Made by a program: the position numbers and the translations under genes
Source: CAVPTL01 sp963729195
GTDB taxonomy: Bacteria > Actinomycetota > Thermoleophilia > Gaiellales > JAICJC01
Reading direction: 5' to 3'
Assembly (NCBI GenBank): GCA_963729195.1
Contig: CAVSNF010000025.1
Location: 248,001-312,000, forward strand
Length of the DNA stretch: 64,000 nucleotides
The notes under the pieces: generated by a model
Told to the model about the DNA's origin: nothing
Seen by the model: only the letters and a program-made list of their open reading frames with translations
The model's database searches: none
Part shown: one piece after another, positions 17,935 to 26,427 of the stretch
Layout: every line of letters begins with the position of its first letter
How positions within the stretch are numbered: position 1 is the stretch's first letter

Positions 17935-19106
17935 GCGCGCGGACGAGTGAGAAGCGCCGCCGGCATCACCACGAAAACGCCGAACAGGCCCGCCATCGCG
18001 ATCACCGCCCGCGGCGACCATTGCTCCGCCAGCGCGCCCCCGCCGATCGCCCCGAGCGTCATCGCCACCGCACCCAGCGACATCAAAAGCGCGATCGTTC
18101 CGGCCCGCTCAGCCGGAGGCGTCTCTCGCTGCAGCACCGACCGGTTGTGCACCAGCACGATCCCGTTGGCGATGCCGAACGCAAAGAAGGCGGCGATGGC
18201 CACACCCAGGTGGCCGGCCAGACCGGCCACGATCGTGCAGATCCCCGCCACCCCGAGGATGGCGGGGTAGCGGCGGCCCAGCGTCTTGCCCCGCTTCCCG
18301 GCCAAGAGGCTGCCGCCCAGGATGCCGACCTGCATCACCGCCACCGCGATCCCGACCACCGCAGCTGATGCGCCCAGCGAGCCCAGAAACAGCGGCACCT
18401 CGAGGGCGTTGATGACGCCGGCCATGATCAGCATGAGCGGTGCCGCGACCGCCACCTGCAGCAACGCCGGTGCCTGCACCACCGTCCGGAAGCTGCGCCT
18501 GATGTGGGTGAGCACGCTCCCGACCGGCCCACTGGCCGCCGCCACGATCAGCGATCGGCAGCCCCACAGAAGCAGCGCCGAGAGCAGGAACGTGACCGCG
18601 TTTCCCACCAGCACAGCGCCGGCACCCACCAGCGTCAAGGCGATACCGCTGATCGCCTGGCCGAGGGTGGTCATGAAGGTGTCGGCCGCCGTCAACGCGG
18701 CGTTGGCAGCGTCCAGCTCCTGTTCTTCCACCAGCACCGGGACGGAGGCCAGGGCGACCGGCCGAAACACACCCGCAGCCGTACCCGCGACGGTCGCCAG
18801 CGCGATCACCGCGGCCGGCTGGTGCACCGCAGCCAGTGCCGCGAAGCACACCGCGCATACCAGGTCGGAGATCACCAGTGCCCGCCGGGGCGGGAGCCGG
18901 TCGAGGCGACCGGCGAACAGCACGCCGATCACGACCGCCGGCGCGAACTCGGCCACGAACAGCGCCGACACCCACTCCGGCGAGCCGGTATCGCGGAACA
19001 TCCGAACCGAAAGCGTGATGGCAGCAGCCCACGTGCCGAACACGCTGATGGCTGTCGCCAGCCACAGGCGGCGGAAGTCCGCCCCGGGAGGGAGCATGGA
19101 GCTCAT
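17931..19106 (-). CDS. MFS transporter, EntS-like exporter
   Basis: 391 residues, about 12 hydrophobic segments, with the MFS_3 style of siderophore/multidrug exporters. It begins MSSMLPPGADFRRLWLATA and carries the loop GRLDRLPPRRALVISDLVCA, equivalent to the cytoplasmic motif A. The gene lies between the peptide-transport operon and rpoB on the same strand and has no recognisable substrate-specific neighbour. Specificity is unknown. The 58-base gap after the ABC ATPase gene shows no strong terminator. Confidence 0.75.
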   Translation of the reverse strand: MSSMLPPGADFRRLWLATAISVFGTWAAAITLSVRMFRDTGSPEWVSALFVAEFAPAVVIGVLFAGRLDRLPPRRALVISDLVCAVCFAALAAVHQPAAVIALATVAGTAAGVFRPVALASVPVLVEEQELDAANAALTAADTFMTTLGQAISGIALTLVGAGAVLVGNAVTFLLSALLLWGCRSLIVAAASGPVGSVLTHIRRSFRTVVQAPALLQVAVAAPLMLIMAGVINALEVPLFLGSLGASAAVVGIAVAVMQVGILGGSLLAGKRGKTLGRRYPAILGVAGICTIVAGLAGHLGVAIAAFFAFGIANGIVLVHNRSVLQRETPPAERAGTIALLMSLGAVAMTLGAIGGGALAEQWSPRAVIAMAGLFGVFVVMPAALLTRPRA

Positions 19107-19164
19107 GGTCTGGCGTGTATATCCGTGGGGACTACGCCGGTCAACTACCGCGACGCCCGCACGG

Positions 19165-20229
19165 CTACGCGGTGGGCGCTGCCGCGGTGGTCATCGCGGG
19201 TGTGTTTTGGAGGGGGTGGTGGCAGGCTGCGTAGTGCCCGCCGCCGTGGTGTTTGAGTTCGGGTTCGTCGCTGGCACAGACGTCGGTGGCATAGCGGCAG
19301 CGGGGGTGGAAGCGGCAGCCCGAAGGTGGGTTGATGGGGCTGGGTACGTCTCCGGCGAGCACGATCCGTTCGCGTTTGGCGGCGATCGCGAGGTCGGGAA
19401 TCGGAACGGCCGAGAGCAGCGCCTCGGTGTAGGGGTGGATGGGGCGTTGGTAGAGCTCCTCGGCGGGTGAGATCTCGGCGATCTTTCCCAGGTACATGAC
19501 CACGATCCGGTCGGAAACGTGGCGCACGACCGAGAGGTCGTGGGCGATGAACAGGTAGGTCAGCCCGAGGGTGTCCTGGAGGTCGTCGAGCAGGTTCACG
19601 ACCTGGGCTTGGATCGACACGTCCAGGGCCGAGACCGGTTCGTCGGCGACGATCAGCTTGGGGTTGAGCGCCAGTGCGCGGGCAACTCCGATGCGCTGGC
19701 GCTGCCCGCCGGAGAACTCGTGGGGGTAGCGGTTGTAGTGCTCGGGGTTGAGGCCGACCAGGCCCAGCAGCTCCTGCACCTTGGCCTTGATCGCCTTGCG
19801 GTCGCCCTGGTTATGGATCTTGAGCGGGTCGGCGATGATCGTGCCGACGCGCTTTCGCGGGTTCAGCGAGGCGTAGGGATCCTGGAAGATCATCTGCATC
19901 TCGCGGCGCAGCGGCCGCATGTCGCGGCGCGACAGCTTGGAGATGTCCTTACCGTCGAAGATCACGCTGCCCGAGGTCAGGTCGTGCAGCCGGATCGCGC
20001 ATCGCCCCAGCGTTGACTTGCCACAGCCAGACTCGCCCACCAAGCCGACCGTCTCGCCCGGGTAGACATCGAAGCTGACGTCATCGACGGCATGCACCCG
20101 CGCCACCTCGTGCTGGAACAACACTCCCTGCTTGATGGGGAAGTACTTCTTGACCTGGTCGATGCGCAGGAGCGGATCGCCCTGGGAACCGGAGGCGGGG
20201 TTGGCTGCCGGTGCCTCGGCGGTGCTCAT
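19165..20229 (-). CDS. Peptide ABC transporter ATPase (DppF/OppF type)
   Basis: 354 residues. Walker A GESGCGKS, signature FSGGQRQRIGVARAL, Walker B LIVADEPVSALD, and the C-terminal oligopeptide-family extension with the cysteine-containing segment CRFHPRCRYATDVC. It forms a pair with the DppD-type ATPase whose stop it overlaps (ATGA). In this family the two ATPases energise a DppB/DppC permease pair; here the permeases are missing upstream, so the complex cannot be built from this operon alone. Confidence 0.93.
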   Translation of the reverse strand: MSTAEAPAANPASGSQGDPLLRIDQVKKYFPIKQGVLFQHEVARVHAVDDVSFDVYPGETVGLVGESGCGKSTLGRCAIRLHDLTSGSVIFDGKDISKLSRRDMRPLRREMQMIFQDPYASLNPRKRVGTIIADPLKIHNQGDRKAIKAKVQELLGLVGLNPEHYNRYPHEFSGGQRQRIGVARALALNPKLIVADEPVSALDVSIQAQVVNLLDDLQDTLGLTYLFIAHDLSVVRHVSDRIVVMYLGKIAEISPAEELYQRPIHPYTEALLSAVPIPDLAIAAKRERIVLAGDVPSPINPPSGCRFHPRCRYATDVCASDEPELKHHGGGHYAACHHPLQNTPAMTTAAAPTA

Positions 20230-21257
20230 GCGATCTCCTCGGCCAACGCCGGATTGATATCCGCGCCACGAACCTCGCGTTTCTGCTCGACCGTCAGATG
20301 ACAGGCATCCAGATGCCCATTCCCGACCTTGTCGGAAAGGGGCGGGTCTTCGACCAGGCAGCGATCGAACTTATGCCGGCAGCGCGGCGCGAAATGGCAG
20401 CCCTCGGGCAGATTCACCAGTGACGGCGGATTCCCCGGAATCGCGGTCAGCCGCTTGGGCCGAGGCCGATCCAATCGCGGAATCGACCCCAGAAGGCCCC
20501 ACGTGTAGGGATGCTGGGGATCGTTGAAGACCTCCTCCTTGGTGCCGTGCTCCACCACCCGGCCGGCATACATCACGATCACCCGGTCGGCCACCTCGGC
20601 CACCACCCCCATGTCATGGGTGATCAACACCACCGCCGAGTTGAACTCCGACTTGAGCCGCGCGATCACCTCCAAGATCTGGGCCTGGATGGTCACATCC
20701 AACGCCGTCGTCGGCTCGTCGGCGATCAGCAGGTCAGGGTTACAGGAAAGCGCCATCGCGATCATCACCCGCTGGCGCATACCCCCCGAAAACTGATGCG
20801 GAAAATCATCCACCCGCACCTCGGGATTGGGAATCCCCACCGCCCGCAACAACTCGACAGTGCGGGCCCGCGCCTGCTTATCTGACATCGACTCGTGCGC
20901 CTGCAACTGCTCGGCGATCTGCCAACCCACCTTGTACACCGGATTCAGCGACGTCATCGGATCCTGAAAGATCATCGCCATCTCAGCCCCACGGATGTCC
21001 TGCATGCGCGACTCGGTGGCAGTCATCAGGTCAGCACCCTTGTACAGCACCTGCCCCTCGAAGACCGCGTTGGGATCGTTGATCAGCCGCATCACCGACA
21101 TCATGGTCACGCTCTTGCCCGACCCCGACTCCCCCACGATCCCCAATACCTCACCCGGATCGACCCGCAGCGACAATCCGTCCACCGCCCGCACCAACCC
21201 ATCCTCGGTACGGAAGGTGACCTTCAGATCTTTTACCTCCAAGAGCGGATCAGCCAT
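20226..21257 (-). CDS. Peptide ABC transporter ATPase (DppD/OppD type)
   Basis: 343 residues. Walker A GESGSGKS, Q-loop FQDPMTSLNPVYKVGWQ, signature FSGGMRQRVMIAMAL, Walker B LLIADEPTTALD, and the C-terminal CHFAPRCRHKFDRC segment typical of oligopeptide ATPases. It starts eight bases after the permease remnant, behind AGGGA. Function as a peptide importer ATPase is well supported by family; the substrate is suggested only by the murein-peptide hydrolases at the head of the operon. Confidence 0.93.
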   Translation of the reverse strand: MADPLLEVKDLKVTFRTEDGLVRAVDGLSLRVDPGEVLGIVGESGSGKSVTMMSVMRLINDPNAVFEGQVLYKGADLMTATESRMQDIRGAEMAMIFQDPMTSLNPVYKVGWQIAEQLQAHESMSDKQARARTVELLRAVGIPNPEVRVDDFPHQFSGGMRQRVMIAMALSCNPDLLIADEPTTALDVTIQAQILEVIARLKSEFNSAVVLITHDMGVVAEVADRVIVMYAGRVVEHGTKEEVFNDPQHPYTWGLLGSIPRLDRPRPKRLTAIPGNPPSLVNLPEGCHFAPRCRHKFDRCLVEDPPLSDKVGNGHLDACHLTVEQKREVRGADINPALAEEIA

Positions 21258-21265
21258 GAGGATCC

Positions 21266-21373
21266 CTAATGCGGCCGCAGCCGCTGGTCGAGGTACACGT
21301 ACGACGCACCGTAGATGACCGTGCCCATGATCACAGGAAGATCGTGTCCGATCAAGGCGGAGGGGCCGGTCAT
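21266..21373 (-). pseudogene. Remnant of a DppB/DppC-type permease (C-terminal 34 residues)
   Basis: A 35-codon frame reads MTGPSALIGHDLPVIMGTVI then YGASYVYLDQRLRPH. The segment GHDLPVIMGTV and a final lDqRlRp match the very end of oligopeptide permeases. Its ATG overlaps the stop of the binding-protein gene (ATGA), as an intact permease gene would. So the start junction and the tail remain, but roughly 300 codons, and a whole second permease, are gone between them. Either a real deletion joined the ends or the assembly collapsed here. By itself the peptide is only about one and a half membrane helices. Confidence 0.75.
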
Positions 21374-23088
21374 CGCACCTGCAACTGGTCGAGCAGGATG
21401 AACCACTGGTTGCTGTACGTGTAGTTCTTCACCCGCTTGGACAGGAAGTCGACCCACGAGGCATTCACCATCGACGCCCACGGCGCATCGTCGGTGATCA
21501 TCCGGTCGGCCTGCGCCCACGTCTTGTTGGCGGCGGCGGTGTCGGTCAGCTGCTCCGTCAACGCCGTTGAGATCAGCTTGTCCACCTGCTTGTTGCAGTA
21601 CTCCGCAGCGTTGGAGTTCGACCTGCTGTTGGGGATGAACGCGTCGCACGACAGCAACCGGTTGATGAAGTTGGACGCGCTGGGGTAGTCCGGATACCAG
21701 CCGTCCCACATGATCTGGGTCTTGTTCTTGGAGTTCTCGATCGTGTCGAAGTACACACTGCGATCGAGCGACTTGATGCCGGCGTCGTATCCGAGCTGCT
21801 TCAGCAGCGAGACGAAGTAGAGGCCCATGGCCTTGGACTGATCGGCCGTGTTGGTCCACACGGTCACCTTCATGCCCTTGGTGCCCGAGGCGTCGATCAG
21901 CCGCTTGGCTTTGGCCATGTCGGGCGCCGTCCACGGACCGTTGTCGTCGGCCGCTGGATTGGCGGTGTAGGGGCAGTACCGCTGGTAGCCGCTGAACCCT
22001 CGCGGAATCACCTGGCAGGTGGTGGCCGCCAGCTTGGGGCCGCCGTAGGCCTTCACGACGGCGTCTCGATCCATGGCGAAGTTGACCGCCCTGCGCACGT
22101 CGGGATTGTTGAACGGCGCGACCCGAGTGTTCAGATCCATCCAGTAGGCGGACGGGCCGGCGTGCACGTGGAACTGGTCGGCGTAGCGGGTGGCGACCTC
22201 GTTGAGACGGTCGGCCGGCGGTACCTCATACATCCAGTCGGCGGTGCCGTTCTCGATGCTGGTGGTCATGGCCTCGCCGCCCAGCCCCAGCTCCCAGCGG
22301 ATGGTGTCGGGATAGCCCTGCGGCTGTGCCTCGGGCGCCCAGGCCTTGAAGTTGGGGTTGCGCTTGAGCGTCAAGGAGTCTTCGGGCTTGTACGACGTGA
22401 TCATGTACGGGCCGGTGCCGGGCAGGCTCTTGGTGGTTGCGGCCTTGATCGGCGTGGTCGGCGGCAACGCATAGGCAAACGGCATCGCCAGCTTGTACAG
22501 GAAGTCGCCGTCGGGCTTGGTCAGATGGAACGTGACCGTGCCGGCCGAGTCGTCAGCCGCGATGCCCTTGGACAGATCACAGGTCTTGGGTTTGGTGATG
22601 CAGGCGTCGTAGCCTTCCAGGTTGGTCCAGTAGAACGTTCCTGCGCCGTTGAGCTTGAAGCTGCGTTCGATCGCAAACGTGAAGTCACTCGGCTTGACCG
22701 TGGCGCCGTTGGAGTACTTGATCCCCGGGCGCACGTGAAAGACGTACCTGAGCCCACCGTCCTGCGGCTTGGCGATGTCGGTGGCCAAGTCGGGAACAAG
22801 CTGCGTCGATTCGGGCCCCTCGGTGATGTGGAAGGCCACCAGCCCGTCGTCAGTCGTGATCAAGCTCTGCCACGCCTCAACGGTGTAGGCAAGAGCGGGA
22901 TCGATGTAATCGGGGCTGCCGGTTGCCTGCAGCTTCAGTGTGCCGCCCATGTGCGACCCAGCCGTGCCTGATGACGACGGTGCCACACTCACGTTGTCGG
23001 AACTCGAGCTTCCGCCGCAGCCTACGGCCGCAACGGTGGCCCCGAGAATTGCCAGCGTGACACCGGCACGTCCCCACAACCTCTGCAT
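21370..23088 (-). CDS. Peptide-binding lipoprotein of an ABC importer (SBP family 5)
   Basis: 572 residues from the ATG behind GGAGGACAG. Signal peptide MQRLWGRAGVTLAILGATVA ends in the lipobox AAVGC, so it is a lipid-anchored extracytoplasmic receptor. The family-5 signature region is MGGTLKLQATGSPDYIDPAL with VFHVRPGIKYSNGATVKPSD. Four downstream cysteines (CITKPKTC, RYCPY, LLSCDAF) may form disulfides. It sits between the serine hydrolase gene (76-base gap) and the permease remnant. Confidence 0.92.
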   Translation of the reverse strand: MQRLWGRAGVTLAILGATVAAVGCGGSSSSDNVSVAPSSSGTAGSHMGGTLKLQATGSPDYIDPALAYTVEAWQSLITTDDGLVAFHITEGPESTQLVPDLATDIAKPQDGGLRYVFHVRPGIKYSNGATVKPSDFTFAIERSFKLNGAGTFYWTNLEGYDACITKPKTCDLSKGIAADDSAGTVTFHLTKPDGDFLYKLAMPFAYALPPTTPIKAATTKSLPGTGPYMITSYKPEDSLTLKRNPNFKAWAPEAQPQGYPDTIRWELGLGGEAMTTSIENGTADWMYEVPPADRLNEVATRYADQFHVHAGPSAYWMDLNTRVAPFNNPDVRRAVNFAMDRDAVVKAYGGPKLAATTCQVIPRGFSGYQRYCPYTANPAADDNGPWTAPDMAKAKRLIDASGTKGMKVTVWTNTADQSKAMGLYFVSLLKQLGYDAGIKSLDRSVYFDTIENSKNKTQIMWDGWYPDYPSASNFINRLLSCDAFIPNSRSNSNAAEYCNKQVDKLISTALTEQLTDTAAANKTWAQADRMITDDAPWASMVNASWVDFLSKRVKNYTYSNQWFILLDQLQVR

Positions 23089-23164
23089 CTGTCCTCCACG
23101 ACCGTGTACGGCGGGATCTTCGGAGTGATAGGACGTTGCAGTCTGTGATTCGTTGGTGCCCGAG

Positions 23165-23824
23165 TCACACGGTGGAACTATCCCCAAGCGCCGCCGCCGC
23201 CAACCGCGCCAACCCGTCCGGAGCCGCGGCCGGGCTGCTCATGACCACGAGCGCCGTCACCTGATCGCCGTGCTCCACCAGTGCCACATCGTGGCACACC
23301 TCCGCCAGGTTGCCCTGCTTGGACGCCACCGCGGTCGCCCCAGGCGGGAGATAGCGGGGGATGATGTCGCGATGCTGGCTGCGACCCAGCCCGCCGAGCA
23401 CCCGATCGCACACACGCCTGTCGAGCTCATCGGCGGTGGCCAGGGCCGCCATCAGCCGCGCCATGTCCCCCGCGCAGGTGGTGTTGTCGCGGCCGGCAGC
23501 AGCCGACTCGAAGTCGAGCATGCGCCGGCGCAGAGCGGTGTCGCGCAGGCCCAGCCGGTCTGCGACCGCGTTCACGGCCGCCATCCCGATCCGGTCGATG
23601 ACGGCGTTGGTAGCGTCGTTGTCAGACACGCTCAGCATCAGCAGATCGAGATCTGGCAGCGCCAACTCGGTCTCGGGGTCGAGACCCGGCACCAGCCCAT
23701 CGGGGTCGCCCGGGGTCATCTCGGCAACCGGCACGCGGGCCGTCACATCAAGCTCGCCGGCCGCCACCGCCTCCCACAACGCCACCGAGATCAGCACCTT
23801 GATCGTGCTCGCGGCCGGCATCAC
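23165..23824 (-). CDS. Class A beta-lactamase-like serine hydrolase (5' end unresolved)
   Basis: 219 residues from the first ATG. Catalytic SxxK is AASTIKV right at the start, SDN is VSDNDATN, and the third motif is KQG (ASKQGNLAEV) instead of KTG. The frame stays open upstream and reads AWCAIDVRSGRTIGRNRTQ, the expected first beta strands, up to the NlpC/P60 stop. The true start is therefore near 23887 (only a CTG is visible) or an indel hides it. No signal peptide is seen. With the NlpC/P60 peptidase and peptide importer it may be a cytoplasmic peptidase or esterase rather than a drug-resistance lactamase. Confidence 0.8.
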   Translation of the reverse strand: MMPAASTIKVLISVALWEAVAAGELDVTARVPVAEMTPGDPDGLVPGLDPETELALPDLDLLMLSVSDNDATNAVIDRIGMAAVNAVADRLGLRDTALRRRMLDFESAAAGRDNTTCAGDMARLMAALATADELDRRVCDRVLGGLGRSQHRDIIPRYLPPGATAVASKQGNLAEVCHDVALVEHGDQVTALVVMSSPAAAPDGLARLAAAALGDSSTV

Positions 23825-23883
23825 CTGCGTGCGATTACGTCCGATCGTTCGCCCTGAGCGAACGTCGATCGCACACCACGCGA

Positions 23884-24549
23884 TCAGTCTTCGGCCTCGT
23901 ACACCCGTCGCACCGTGCGCAGGCGAGCCTTGAGCTCGGCCGGATGCTTCTCGCGCACCACCTTGCCCGCCTCCTCGGTCGCGTGCACGACCTCGCCGCC
24001 GCCAAGGAAGATGGCCACGTGGTCGCCGTAGCAGAGCAGGTCGCCCGGCTGGGCGGAGCGCAGTGACACCTCTCGTCCGGCGGTCTCCTGCTGATCAGCG
24101 TTTCGGGGCAGCAGCAGACCGAATCGGCGATGCACCGTCTGCACCAGCCCCGAGCAGTCGAGTCCCACCACCGTCACTCCACCCCACTGGTAGGGCGCGT
24201 CCAAAAACATCAGCGCGGTCTCGGCGATGGCCTCGCCCGAGGCCTTGCGACGAGCTGCTGCCAGCGGCTCGGTGCGCAGTCCCGGCGCGGTCAGCCAGGT
24301 GCCGAGATAGCGGTCGGCGGCCTGCGGAACCACGACCACGTGGGCCCGGTCCTTGGGGAGTGGCTCGCCCACCGAGTCGGCCGTCACGAAACCGGGGTAT
24401 CCGTCGGCCAGCGTAACCGCGGCCCAACCGTTGTTTCGTTCTGACACCTCGAGCGGGTCGGCGAAAAGCGCCTGCGTTACCTGCTCGGAATCTTCATCTG
24501 CCGCCGCTCTCACGGGAACGAAAGGCAACACACATGAGGCTTTCTCCAT
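23884..24549 (-). CDS. NlpC/P60 peptidase with SH3-like domain (YkfC-like)
   Basis: 221 residues. N-terminal half is a bacterial SH3-like region (about 10-75). The C-terminal NlpC/P60 domain has the catalytic Cys in LDCSGLVQTVHRRF, the His in GDHVAIFLGGGEVVHAT and the substrate loop PYQWGG. This layout matches YkfC-type gamma-D-glutamyl-L-diamino acid endopeptidases, which cut murein peptides; no signal peptide is visible. TAGAAT lies six bases before the ATG, so the message may be leaderless. It heads the operon with the lactamase-like gene and the peptide ABC genes, suggesting recycling of cell-wall peptides. Confidence 0.85.
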   Translation of the reverse strand: MEKASCVLPFVPVRAAADEDSEQVTQALFADPLEVSERNNGWAAVTLADGYPGFVTADSVGEPLPKDRAHVVVVPQAADRYLGTWLTAPGLRTEPLAAARRKASGEAIAETALMFLDAPYQWGGVTVVGLDCSGLVQTVHRRFGLLLPRNADQQETAGREVSLRSAQPGDLLCYGDHVAIFLGGGEVVHATEEAGKVVREKHPAELKARLRTVRRVYEAED

Positions 24550-24593
24550 CCCTACATTCTATCTGGGAGAGGCACCTCCGTGACGGGGTAACC

Positions 24594-24627
24594 GTGCTGG
24601 GAGGGGCAACTTCGCCCCTCCCAGCAC
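24594..24627 (-). terminator. Terminator-like hairpin after rplL
   Basis: Perfect 14-bp stem GTGCTGGGAGGGGC with a six-base loop, 17 bases past the rplL stop. There is no T-tract, common in high-GC actinobacteria. It would end the rplJ-rplL transcript before the peptide operon, consistent with the separate rpoB promoter further on. Confidence 0.75.
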
Positions 24628-24644
24628 CAATCAAGCGATAAACG

Positions 24645-25016
24645 CTACTTGACCTCGACGCTCGCCCCGGCCTCTTCCAGCTTGGCCTTGATCTGGTCGG
24701 CCTCTTCCTTGGGAACGCCCTCCTTGACGGGCTTGGGAGCCTCGTCGGCGACCGCCTTGGCCTCCTTCAGGCCGAGCCCTGTGATCTCGCGGATGACCTT
24801 GATCACCGGGATCTTGTTGGGGCCGGTCTCGGTCAGAACCACGTCAAACGCGGTCTGCTCCTCAGCGGCCTCGGCAGCCCCGCCACCGCCACCGGCAGCA
24901 GCCATCACCGGAGCAGCAGCAGCGGCGCTCACGCCCCAGCGCTCTTCCAGTTCCTTCTTCAGGTTGACGAGCTCGAGAACGGTCATCTCCTCGAGCTGCT
25001 CAGCTGTAACAGCCAT
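24645..25016 (-). CDS. rplL: 50S ribosomal protein L7/L12
   Basis: 123 residues, the stalk protein that recruits GTPase factors. The N-terminal dimer helix region (EQLEEMTVLELVNLKKELEE), an Ala/Gly-rich hinge (about 35-55) and the C-terminal factor-binding domain (TEFDVVL-type; here TAFDVVLTETGPNKIPVIKV, then GLGLKEAKAVADEAPKPVKE) are all present. Twelve bases after rplJ. Followed by a strong hairpin. Confidence 0.98.
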   Translation of the reverse strand: MAVTAEQLEEMTVLELVNLKKELEERWGVSAAAAAPVMAAAGGGGGAAEAAEEQTAFDVVLTETGPNKIPVIKVIREITGLGLKEAKAVADEAPKPVKEGVPKEEADQIKAKLEEAGASVEVK

Positions 25017-25028
25017 GATCTCTCCTGT

Positions 25029-25559
25029 CTAGGCGGCCTCGGCCGCCTGTCGCTTTTCGATGTACTGATCGAGCACCACCAGGAACTCCCTGAGCGGTGC
25101 TGCGAGGGTGTTGTACGACCCCTGCAGCGGTGAGGCCAAAGCCCCCACCACCTGCGCCTGGAGTACGTCGCGGGGCGGCAGATCACCGAGCTGTCGGACC
25201 TCGTCGGCCGTCAGCGTCTCGCCTTCGATGATCGCTCCACGCACTTGCAGGATGCGCGTCTGGCGGGCGATCTCGCTGAGCTTCTTGGCAGCCCCAGCGG
25301 GGTCGTCGGAAACAAACGCGATCGCGGTCGGGCCCTGCAGCAGCGCCACCAGATCAGGCTTGTCCGCCTGGCCGGCGGCGATCCGGGCCAACGTGTTCTT
25401 GGCCACGGTCAGGCTTGCACCCGCCTCCCGCAACTGATTTCGCACGTCGGCCAGCTGGCCCACGCTGAGTCCGCGGTAGTCGGTCACGATCATCGAGTCC
25501 GCCCCGCGGATCATCTCGGTCAGCTTCTCGACCGCCGCGCGCTTCTCAGTCACATTCAT
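25029..25559 (-). CDS. rplJ: 50S ribosomal protein L10
   Basis: 176 residues; base of the L7/L12 stalk. The ATG of MNVTEKRAAVEKLTEMI is preferred over a GTG nine bases upstream, because GGAGG overlaps that GTG but is eight bases from the ATG. The rRNA-binding half (DYRGLSVGQLADVRNQLREA) and the C-terminal helix for L7/L12 (EFLVVLDQYIEKRQAAEAA) are both present. Behind an autoregulatory-type leader. Confidence 0.97.
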   Translation of the reverse strand: MNVTEKRAAVEKLTEMIRGADSMIVTDYRGLSVGQLADVRNQLREAGASLTVAKNTLARIAAGQADKPDLVALLQGPTAIAFVSDDPAGAAKKLSEIARQTRILQVRGAIIEGETLTADEVRQLGDLPPRDVLQAQVVGALASPLQGSYNTLAAPLREFLVVLDQYIEKRQAAEAA

Positions 25560-25570
25560 GCACTTCACCT

Positions 25571-25623
25571 CCTTCGGTTCGTCGGGCGTCCACCTGGTGG
25601 TGGACGCGCACGAACCGAGAAGG
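25571..25623 (-). promoter_or_regulatory. L10 leader hairpin
   Basis: A 53-base imperfect hairpin upstream of rplJ: outer arms CCTTCGGTTCG and CGAACCGAGAAGG, inner arms GCGTCCACC and GGTGGACGC with a four-base loop. It ends a few bases before the rplJ ribosome binding site. This is where L10(L12)4 represses its own translation in other bacteria; the pairing is seen, the role is inferred. Confidence 0.65.
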
Positions 25624-25716
25624 TCGTACGAGGCCCCACCTGCGTCGGGTGTTTCGGTTTGAGCCCTGAGGCCCCGACGGTCTTCGGCGCGGACGCGATG
25701 TGAACAAGTCGTTGGT

Positions 25717-26427
25717 CTAGCTGGGAGTCTCCTCGAGCAGATCTCGAGTGCGAGTGGTGTCGAGATGGATACCGGGCCCCATCGTCGACGCCATCGTCAC
25801 CGACTTCAGATACCGGCCCTTGGCGGCGGCGGGCTTGACCCGCAGGATCTCCTCCAGCACCGCACCGTAGTTCTCGACCAGTGCCCGCTCCTCGAACGAC
25901 TTCTTGCCGATCGCGGCGTGCACGATCGCGGTGCGATCGGTGCGGTACTCGATCTTGCCCGACTTGATGTCCGAAACCGCTTTGCTGACATCGAAGGTGA
26001 TGGTGCCGGCCTTGGGGCTCGGCATCTTGCCCTGCGGGCCCAGAACGCGGCCGAGCTTGCCGACGGTGCCCATCATGTCGGGGGTGGCGATCGCGACATC
26101 GAAATCGGAGAAGCCCTCCAGCACCTTGGCCGCGAGATCCTCACCGCCGACGTGATCGGCGCCGGCCTCTTCGGCCTCCTTGGCCTTCTCGCCCTGGGCG
26201 AACACCGCCACGGTCACCGAGCTGCCGGTGCCGTGAGGCAGGAACAACGTGCCGCGCAGCTGCTGCTCGGCGTGACGCACGTTCAAGCCCAGCCGCATGT
26301 GCACCTCGACGGTCTCGTCGAACTTGGCCGTCTGCAGCGTCTTGAGTACGCGCACCGCATCCAGCGGCGCGTACAGCCGCTCGCGGTCGACCGCTTCCCT
26401 GGCCGCCTTATATGCCTTGCCTGCCAT
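25717..26427 (-). CDS. rplA: 50S ribosomal protein L1
   Basis: 236 residues; binds 23S rRNA at the L1 stalk. Shows FDETVEVHMRLGLNVRHAEQ, the central GRVLGPQGKMPSPKAGT and the C-terminal YLKSVTMASTMGPGIHLD. Start ATG overlaps the rplK stop by one base (TGATG), typical of coupled L11-L1 translation. Confidence 0.98.
   Translation of the reverse strand: MAGKAYKAAREAVDRERLYAPLDAVRVLKTLQTAKFDETVEVHMRLGLNVRHAEQQLRGTLFLPHGTGSSVTVAVFAQGEKAKEAEEAGADHVGGEDLAAKVLEGFSDFDVAIATPDMMGTVGKLGRVLGPQGKMPSPKAGTITFDVSKAVSDIKSGKIEYRTDRTAIVHAAIGKKSFEERALVENYGAVLEEILRVKPAAAKGRYLKSVTMASTMGPGIHLDTTRTRDLLEETPS

Noticed and set aside
23165..23824. Lactamase-like gene as an antibiotic-resistance determinant
   Set aside because: SxxK and SDN are present, but no signal peptide is seen, KTG is replaced by KQG, and the operon context is peptide recycling.
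25571..25623. Hairpin before rplJ as a rho-independent terminator
   Set aside because: It lies upstream of rplJ within a ribosomal operon, has no T-tract and ends at the ribosome binding site, which fits an L10 leader better.
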